From Diphasiastrum complanatum (Eukaryota; Streptophyta; Lycopodiopsida; Lycopodiales; Lycopodiaceae): DNA of 64,000 nucleotides. The DNA lies in NCBI GenBank assembly GCA_029204225.1, contig CM055101.1, positions 7,180,429-7,244,428 on the forward strand. The letters run 5' to 3'. The notes beneath the pieces were generated by a model. The model saw nothing but the letters and a program-made list of their open reading frames with translations, did no database searches and was not told the DNA's origin. Positions 56,498-64,000 of the stretch are shown piece after piece (within the stretch, counting starts at the first letter, position 1; every line of letters begins with the position of its first letter). The position numbers and the translations under genes are program-made.

Positions 56498-57340
56498 ATG
56501 GCATCTTTAAATGCATATCTTTTGGATACTTATGAAAGGCTCAACAAAACTAACTATTCCATATGGAAAGTTAGAATGGAATCCATCATGATCATGCAAG
56601 AGTTGATGGATATTGTAAATGGTAAGGAGGGTGAACCTATTCATCCTCAAGAAAAATCCAAATACATCAAGAGGTGCAATGTTGCACTACATTGTAAAAA
56701 TGAATGTTGCAAATGAACTCTTAAAAGAGGTAGGAGATTGCACTTCGGCTCAAGATGCTTGGGAGACTTTGCAAAAGGTCTATGAATTCAAAAACCAAAC
56801 TAGGATGTTAGCTTTGAAGAATCAAATCTATAGAAGCTATCAAAAGAAAGGAGAGAGTGCACATACTTTTGTCTTAAGAGTGAAGGAATTGAACAAAGAG
56901 CTAGCCTTCATAGGTGATCCTATCAAGGATGAAGAGCTTGTTCAACTCATATTGAATGGAATAAGCTTTTAATTTGACAATTTGGTTCAAGGATATGCAA
57001 TTATGGGTAAGCTACCCATACTTGAAGAACTCCAAGGCACACTCATGGTCGAGGAATCAAGAAGGAGCCAAATGCAAGAGAGGATGGATAGACTTTCCAT
57101 CCAAGGTGGAGATGACCAAGCTCTCTTCACCAAAGGAAAAGGCAAGTCCCAAGGCAAAGGATAAACATTCAAGAAGTCTTCAAAACATGAGGATCAAAGG
57201 CATCTCCATCAACCACCAAAGTTAAGAAGGACAAATCGAAGGTGAAGTGCTAATATTGTAGAAAAATGGGGCATTATGCCTTGAATTGCTTCAAGAGGAA
57301 GCAAGATCAAATCCAAGACAACATGAGCAAAGAGGAGGAG
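56498..57340 (+). pseudogene. C10 gag
   Basis: The ATG at 56498 opens MASLNAYLLDTYERLNKTN with YSIWKVRMESIMIMQEL. A frameshift near 56690 is followed by MNVANELLKEVGDCTSAQDAW and the EELVQLILNGI block, with a stop at 56970. The rest runs in another frame (ILEELQGTLMVEE). The zinc knuckle near 57250 reads KC-stop-YCRKMGHYALNC, with a stop inside. Broken capsid gene. Confidence 0.9.
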
Positions 57341-58645
57341 GAGGAGAGTTCACATGAAGACTCTCTCATGATGTCCATATTTTCTTCAACAAGCTTCAAA
57401 GGAGAATATCCTTGGTGGATTGACTCGGGTGCTAGTTCACACATGACTTGCAAAAGAGAGTTTTTCTCTTCTCTCTTATCTTATGATGGACCTATAAAGT
57501 CTATCTATACATCAAATGATGAAGCTTGTAAGATTGAAGGAGTTGGTAGCATTCCCCTTTGCTTAGGATCTTCCAAAAAGATCAACATAGAAGGTGTTTT
57601 GTACATTCCTACAATAACAAAGAATCTACTAAGTGTTGGCCATATGGTAGACAATGGTTTCAATGTTGATTTTGCTTCAAATGAATGTTTCATCAAGAAG
57701 AAGGGTAAGATAGTGGCTAAGGGCACTAGACTTGGCAAACTTTATAAGTTCGATGCATTTGTCGATACTAATGTTGTCATGTTGGCCGAGAAGAGCAAGA
57801 TATCTACCTTCACCAAGGAGGATCTATCTTCCACAAGAGGGATCATGCTTGGATATGCAAGCTCAAGCAAGGGCTACAAAATATATCTCCCATCCTTGAA
57901 CAAATTTGTTGTTTCAAGGGATGTTATATTTGATGAACATCATATGCATATGCTTGAAGAAGGCTCAAGTGCTCCAACAATCAAGAAGAAGATAGCCGAG
58001 GATCAAGATCTTGATTTCGAGGAGGAGCTCATGGAGGAGCAAGCACCAAACCCACCTATCACACCAAAGAGATCTTCAAGGGCAAAAGTGGAGCCATCAA
58101 GGCTCACATATCAAGGCAAAGGGCAGCAAGTTGAGGGTATCCCATCCACTTCTTATGCTTTATCTAGTTTTGAAGAACCATCTAATGTTGAAGATGCATT
58201 GAACTCCAAAGAATGGTATAAAGCTATGTTGGATGAGTACAATGCCTTGATTGAGAATGAAACTTGGTTGCCTGTTGATAGACCTCAAAGGAATGTAATA
58301 GGATGCAAGTGGGTCTTCAAGCTCAAGTTGAATGCAACTGGGAGTGTTAACAAACATAAAACAAGATTAGTTGCAAAAGGTTATGCTCAAGAGAGAGGGA
58401 TAGAATATGAGGAAACTTTTGCACCCTTGGCCAAGATGGTCACAATAAGGCTAATCATTGCACTTGCATCACATTTTGGATGGATCTTATGTCAAATGGA
58501 TGTCTCTAATGCTTTCTTGAATGGTTTTTTGGAAGAGGATATCTATATGGAGCAGCCACAAGGGTTCATCAAGCATGAAATGGAGAACAAAGTATGCCAT
58601 CTCAAAAGAAGCATCTATGGCTTGAAGCAAGCCTCGAGATCTTAG
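57266..58645 (+). pseudogene. C10 protease-RT fusion lacking integrase
   Basis: This is a 459-codon open frame. The protease site WWIDSGASSHMTC lies near 57415, then YIPTITKNLLSVGHMV. After KFDAFVDTNVVMLAEKSK (about 57790) the pre-integrase and integrase core are missing. The frame resumes at TRGIMLGYASSSKGYKIY, the post-integrase part, followed by SSRAKVEPSRLTY and RT (WLPVDRPQRN, CKWVFKLKLN, VAKGYAQERGIEYEETFAP, MDVSNAFLNGF). It stops within YGLKQASRS. The junction is in frame, so a protease-RT polyprotein could once have been made without integrase. Confidence 0.9.
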
Positions 58646-59682
58646 AATTCAAGATTACATTGATATCTTATTTCACTTTCTTTTGTTCAAAGTGAATATG
58701 ATCCCACTCTTTACATTAATTTTGATGATTTTGGTATTGTACTTTTACTCATTTATCTGTTGATGGTATTGAAAAAATCAAGATAGATCTATCCTTAGAG
58801 TTCAAGATGGTAGATCTAGGGTGTCTTCACTTCATCTTAGGCATAGAGGTACTTAGAGGATCTGATTTTATCTTTATAAGTAAATTAAACTATGCTCAAA
58901 GTCTTTTGAAGAAGTTTAAGATGGAAGTATGCAAAAGTGTTGACACACCAATGGAGCAAGATGTAAAAGTGCCAAATGAAGATGATGAAAGATCCTTCAT
59001 GGACATCACTTTGTTTAGGCAACTTATAAGCTCCTTAATGTGGATCACTATAACTAGACCAGATCTTAGCTTTAGTGTATGTAGGTTGAGCCAATCCATG
59101 CAAAAGCCATTGAATATCCATTGGAAAAAGGCTAAGAGGATTCTAAGATACATCTCGGGTACATTGGATTTTGGGATTCTATATAGAGAAGATGTGACAT
59201 GCATTTAGTGATTCAGATTTTGCAAGGGACAAGAGGGATAGGAAATCAACAAGTGCCTATTCAACTTTCATAGGAGAAGGTGTGGTTTCATGGCTTTCCA
59301 AAAAGCAAGAAACTATATCTCTATCTTCAACCGAGGCCGAGTACAAGCTTTGACAACCACTACAAAGGAGGTACTTTGGATCAAGAGATTATTGGTGGAG
59401 CTAAAGATCATGGATTCAGAGGAGGCACCAATCATCTACAATCACAATATATCAGCCCAACACCTTGCATCTAACCCAATCTTCCATGCAAGATCTAGGC
59501 ACATTGAGATATGCCATCACTTTGTGAGAGAAATGGTGCAAGCCAAGGAGATTGCTTTGGATCATGTTCCAAGCAATGAATGTGTAGATGATCTACTTAC
59601 TAAACCACTTCAGAAGACACCTTATATGAAGTTCAGATCATCACTTGGAGTGATTAGTAAAGCAATGATTGAACCAAACTAG
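58646..59682 (+). pseudogene. C10 RT end and RNase H
   Basis: Several frame changes follow 58645, and the YVDD region is degraded (LLIYL-VDGIEKIK near 58750). From 58807 the frame MVDLGCLHFILGIEVLRGSD continues to FRQLISSLMWITITRPDLSFSV. RNase H follows after a frameshift at about 59200, with SDFARDKRDRKSTSAY and TEAEYKAL replaced by disturbed sequence. The C-terminus (HARSRHIEICHHFVREMVQ, CVDDLLTKPLQK) ends at 59682 just before the polypurine tract GTGAGGAGGAA. Confidence 0.88.
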
Positions 59683-59696
59683 ATAGTGAGGAGGAA

Positions 59697-60378
59697 TGTT
59701 AAAAATCACAATTCTAGCTTGACTAGTTTTGGTCAAATGACTTGTAAATAGTTAGATGGTCATGATGTGGCTTGTCACACGTGCCAAATAGCATAGGATT
59801 ACATTCATAAGGATGTTCTCAAGTAGACCTAAGTAATAGAACCTTTGTAATGAGTCCAAATCATGCTTAGATACAAGAGAGAAAAAGTAGGAGCTATTTT
59901 TGGTAGTTTTTGCATTGTTGAGGGATCTCCAAGATTCCAACCCTAACTTGGTAGGGATGAAAGATCCACCAAAATTAGCATTAGGGATAGGTTTAGGGAT
60001 ACTCATACCTGCCCAAAACCGTGATGGATCATGTATATATAGGTGATGATATCTCACCAAAATCAATCAAGTAATTTCATGATTTTTTCTCTCATATTGG
60101 TGCAATTGGTCTCTATGTTCTTAATTATTTGAGTTTTTGTGATTCCTAATGATTATAGGATTGAATGTAGGTCTAGTTTATAGTACTCAGACTGTGGGAG
60201 GCCGTACTTTCAAACGTGTGAAGGCTTCTTCAAGGATTTGGGCCATTTAGTGAGGTTCAAGCATAGAATCTTGATGGATTTTGATGGTTCAAGTTGTGCT
60301 AATTTTATGATATCGTAATCTATTGTTTCTCTCATCATTTCAAGTGTTTTAGGATCCTTATTTGCTAAAATTTTAACA
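59697..60378 (+). repeat. C10 3' LTR, 682 bp
   Basis: TGTTAAAAATCAC...AAATTTTAACA. The palindrome in the 5' LTR (TTCACACGTGTGAA) is altered here to TTCAAACGTGTGAA near 60210. Confidence 0.93.
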
Positions 60379-60716
60379 ATATAAGGGATAATCACTATCA
60401 TAAAACGTTTTGCTTACTCCGAGATCTCATTTGCAATATCGCAACCACGCGACTCTACTGCTTTCGTTCCTATTTGCCAGCACTCCTTCGCATGTCTGCG
60501 ATATCGAATGTTCTTGTCGACTGTCCAATCTTGCTAGCACGCGATGTTGCTACTACTTTTTGATTTTTCCATCACACCCTCGTGTGCCTGCAATATTGTT
60601 ACTTGTTCGTTTCCTTGATATCGCTGCCACGGGATAGTGCCTCTCCGAATCCAAATTTTGGCCATTCCTCACATTCCTGCGATATCCAGTATCATGTTTT
60701 CTCTATCATATCTATT
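60379..60716. promoter_or_regulatory. HE-II divergent promoter, right part
   Basis: Continues 55004 across C10. Repeated words TGCAATATCGCAACCACGCG, CTGCGATATCGAATG, CTTGATATCGCTGCCAC and CTGCGATATCC occur at 60430-60690. Confidence 0.45.
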
Positions 60717-61223
60717 ATGGAATCTGACAAGCTTCATCAGTTCCTCTCTGACGCTGGTGTTCTAGACAGGACTGAGTAGTTTTCTTCTCTTTTTTGACTT
60801 AAATCTGATGTCGAGAGATTTGTGCTTGAGCACAAGTCTCACCTATTGGAATTATTCGAAAAGTTTCAGACTAGCATCCAAGAATTATCTCTTGTTATTG
60901 ATGGCCTGAAATTTATTCATTTCCATGAATTGATAGTTGCCCAACCTGAAGCCAAGCACAAGCATGATAGGAAGTTTACCAAGCTTGACAAGAGCCTAAA
61001 GGTTGTACAATATTGTGAATCCCATAGAAGATCATGCAAGTTTATAGTTGAGGGCATAACTTTTGTTTTCTTCATATCTGTCTTTATACCTGATGAAGGC
61101 CAATTATCTAGATCAATTGGTGTTGGTTCTTCAAGTAGAACATCTACCCAGAGATGTACTGTCAATGTGGACAAAAGATGTTCAGTTCGTGCAATTTATC
61201 TAGTTAGTCGTATGAAATCGTAA
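60717..61223 (+). pseudogene. HE-II gene b: divergent partner, second copy
   Basis: The ATG at 60717 gives MESDKLHQFLSDAGVLDRTE and a stop, possibly a lost splice. The frame from 60822 (LEHKSHLLELFEKFQTSI) holds KFIHFHELIVAQPEAKHKHDRK and FTKLDKSLKVVQYC. These resemble the HE-I gene b stretch with IHYQDLV and RMSTKL. The end (61030-61223) is open but without known motifs. It is cut at 61263 by the C11 LTR. Function unknown. Confidence 0.5.
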
Positions 61224-61262
61224 AAGTTACAAATGACATTATTTCTTACGGGTTATGGGAGT

Positions 61263-62052
61263 TGACAAAATTTCCAGAATTCACACGTGTGGGGAAGATC
61301 CACAAGTATGATAGATCTAATTAAGCCTTATGATTAGCACAATAACCTGATTCTAGATTGATTAGCAAGATCTAGTACATAATTTATGGCTTAACCACAA
61401 TCTAGCATGCTAAGCAACAGAGAATGATAGCAATGAATCATAAATGAGAAAAAGTACAAGAAATTAGTGTATTGGCATTAGCCTCAACACAAGTTAGAGA
61501 AATAAAGATAGAGAGATAACAAGCAAAATTTGTGTGGATCCAAAATGGCAAGAGATAGCTACAAAGCTTTGGTTCTTCATCACAAATATGAGGAGAGCTA
61601 CACATATTTATGGAGTTTGAGGTAGCTCGAGGTAGAACCACATCCATCCATCATTTAATGACATCTAAAGTGAAAACTAGAGTCTATGTGACATTTGTCA
61701 CATCTTATGCATGAATCTCTACCTACGTTTTCCAAGTGTCCTAGTTCTAATCAGAAATGTACAAATCATCATGCATGTGTCCATTTCACTTTGTGCATGC
61801 CTTGCATGTCACTATGAATCACTTACAATTAATGCATGTGAATTGCCACGAGTTTCTACTAGCATAATTTTGATAATTCTAAGTCTACAATCTATATGCA
61901 AGTTGTAACCATCAAACTAGATATGACATATCCATGTAGCCTGAGTTCTATCTAGGCCAATTTTGGCATTTGCATTTATGAACAACATACTTGCATGGTA
62001 CAATATTTGTAGCAAGCCTAAAGTCAAGATGGATTATTTTTCCATTTCAACA
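61263..62052 (-). repeat. C11 3' LTR, about 790 bp
   Basis: On the minus strand it starts TGTTGAAATGGAAAAATAATCC at 62052, right after the polypurine tract AGGAGGAG. The other end is tentatively TGACAAAATTTCC at 61263, with TTCACACGTGTGGGG near 61281. The 5' LTR lies outside the window. Confidence 0.7.
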
Positions 62053-62085
62053 CTCCTCCTAAAAACAATCTATATTGACTTGAAC

Positions 62086-63990
62086 ATGGATCTTGGTATT
62101 ACTCCAAGATTGGCTCTCTGCTTGATGAAGAAACTTTTGCGCAAAGGTTTGGTGAGCATATCAACAATGCAAGATAATGTGTCGATGTGCTCCAAGTAGA
62201 TTTCCCCTCCAATGAGCTTCTCTCTCACGAAGTGATGTGCAACTTCAATATGTTTGCTCCTTGCATGGAATATTGGGTTGTTGGCAAGGGCTTGGGCTGA
62301 AATGTTGTCACACATGATCATAGGTAGATCTTCTTCCATGATTATCTTTAGCTCCACTAGCATCCTCTTGATCCAAAGCCTTATACTCAGCTTCACAAGA
62401 TGAGAGTGACACAGTATCTTGCTTTTTGGAAAGCCAAGATATCAAGTTTCCTCCAAGGTATATGACATAAGCACTTGTAGATTTTCGATCTGCTCTATCA
62501 CTTGCAAAATCCGAGACAGAATAACCAACAATAGAAAGATCTTCACTTTTATACAATAAACCATAATCAAAAGTTGAAGAGATATATCTAAGCACTCTCT
62601 TGGCCATTTTCCAATGACAAATAGTAGGATTTTGCATAGCCTGGCTCAACTTATGAACTTTAAGGCTTATGTCAGGTCTAGTTATTGTGAGCCAAATTAA
62701 GGAGCCTATAAGACTCCTAAAAAGTGTGATGTCCATGAAGGATCTTTCATCACCTTTGTTAGGGTCTCACATTTTGCTCCATAGGAGTTTCTATACTCTT
62801 ACAATCTAACATATTGAACTTTTTTAACATTGAAAGAGCATACTTGGATTGACATACAAAAGCTTTATCTCTAAGAAAGTCAATCTCTAATCCTAGTATG
62901 TAGTGATTTTTTCCAAGATCTTGCATCTTGAACTCTTTTCCAAGTGCAATCTTGGTTTCCTCAACTAGCTTGATACGACTTCCTGTTAGACTGATATCAT
63001 CAACATAAATAAGAAGGATGACAATATCTTTATCAAAAAACTTGACATACAAGGAAGGGTCATAGTTACTAAGATTAAATCCTAGTGACTCAAGAAAGGT
63101 GTTAAGTCGAGAATACCATGACCTTGGAGCTTGCTTTAGTCCATATAGACTTTTGAAGAGCAAGCAAACTTTGTCTTTGTCATGTATGAACCCAATAGGC
63201 TAATCCGTATAAATCTCTTCTTCTAGATATCCATTTAAAAATGCATTAGAGACATCTAGTTGAAGAACTTACCAATTGAAAAAACAAGCAATAGAAATTA
63301 TGATTCTAATTGATACCATCTTTGCAACTGGAGCAAAAGTCTCCTCATAATCAAGTCCATAAACTTGAACAAAACCCTTAGCACAAAGTCTAGCCTTGTT
63401 GTACTTGTTGATTTTGCCATCTTGATTATACTTGACTCAAAAAACCCACTTGCAACCAATGGTGTGCTTGTTGGATGGAAGATCCACAAGCTCCCATGTC
63501 TTGTTGGCCATCAAGGCATCATATTCCTCCTTCATGGCAAGGTACCATTCCTTCGAATTGAGTGCATCATATACATCCTTTGGCTCCTCATGTGAAATAA
63601 AAGAACCACAATTAGTGGAGTTGATTTCCACTTGCTTGCCTCTATCTTCATAAGTAAGCCTCCTCAGCTCAGATCTTTCTCTTTGAGATCTCCTTGGTGA
63701 AAAGATTCGAGGTGACTCGGCCCCATCTCAGCCCCATCTCTCCATGATAGTCTTCAAGGGTGATGATTGGAGTATCTTTTGAGAATCTTTGAACTCGGCC
63801 TCCACAAGAATGTATTTTTGATCCTCATGGAATATAACATCCTTACTCTCAATTGTATTTGAGGTAGAGGGAACATAGATTCTGTAAGCTTTTTTGTTGG
63901 ATGCATATCCAACCATGATCCCTTTAATAGAATTAGGGTCATCTCTTTTCCTTGTTTCCAAGGGTACATGAACAAAGCAAGCACAACCAA
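62086..63990 (-). pseudogene. Copia C11 integrase end, RT and RNase H
   Basis: The minus-strand polyprotein enters at the window edge with the integrase C-terminal part (KRDDPNSIKGIMVGYAS near 63950). It then shows the linker and RT (CKWVF, SLYGLKQAPRSWYSRL, intact LLIYVDDISLTGS near 62990). RNase H follows (DITLFRSLIGSLIWLTITRPD, SDFASDRADRKSTSAY, SLSSCEAEYKAL, HARSKHIEVAHHFVREK), ending MFKSI and a stop at 62086. Stops or frameshifts occur near 63430, 63200 and 62755, with some lost residues after EYKAL. Otherwise it is among the better preserved RTs here. Confidence 0.92.
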
Positions 63991-64000
63991 AAACTCTAAG

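Larger units (their letters stand above)
55005..60378 (+). mobile_element. Copia element C10 with both LTRs, inserted in HE-II
   Basis: LTRs at 55005-55687 and 59697-60378 flank gag, protease, RT and RNase H on the plus strand. ATAT lies on both sides (55001-55004 and 60379-60382), a probable though short target duplication. The integrase core is absent, so it depended on another element. Confidence 0.92.

Overview
The window is AT-rich nuclear DNA from a plant (streptophyte). It is almost entirely nested and broken transposable elements. The plant assignment rests on plant-type Copia elements with initiator-Met-tRNA primer sites (TGGTATCAGAGC type), plant Gypsy elements, and GT-AG introns with T-rich acceptors. 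I cannot name the species. No intact host gene, rRNA, tRNA or CRISPR array was recognised.

Region by region. 1-5164: minus-strand Copia C1 with an internal deletion and a MITE-like insertion. 5030-6626: LTR-like repeat B with a 384-bp direct repeat. 6637-8564: Gypsy fragment G2 whose middle 1.3 kb is inverted. 8565-15496: plus-strand Gypsy G3 (LTR, primer site, repeat-rich leader, gag, protease, RT, RNase H, part of integrase). 15497-22581: a plus-strand Copia (C4) and a minus-strand Copia (C5) meeting at 19790. 22633-22863: a fragment resembling the Argonaute N-terminus. 24166-31925: LTRs and truncated Copia/Gypsy pieces, including C7 with an unusual 381-codon ORF. 32697-33400: another copy of repeat S. 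33990-42963: Copia C8, split by the complete Copia C9 (35330-41599, target duplication AAGTC). 51517-53215: an inverted copy of the 24.2-25.9 kb segment. 55005-60378: complete-ended Copia C10. 61263-64000: minus-strand Copia C11.

The unusual part is 43030-51517 (element HE-I) with a second, broken relative (HE-II) at 53225-55004 plus 60379-61262, split by C10. HE-I carries four intron-containing, decayed genes: (a) a histone H3-fold protein fused to an extra C-terminal region; (b) a divergently transcribed partner of unknown function; (c) a transposase-like protein of unrecognised family; (d) a protein joining a ParB-like domain to an N6/N4-type DNA methyltransferase-like domain. Directly upstream of gene (d) lies a 475-bp array of about 17 palindromic units built on TATGCTnAGCATA, including a hairpin with arms of about 95 bp. 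More copies of the palindrome lie in a non-coding gap of gene (d). HE-II keeps the H3-like gene and the divergent partner, so the pair is a repeated unit. My reading is a mobile or formerly mobile element that carried its own chromatin and DNA-modification genes. The domain calls come from motif reading alone, without database searches.
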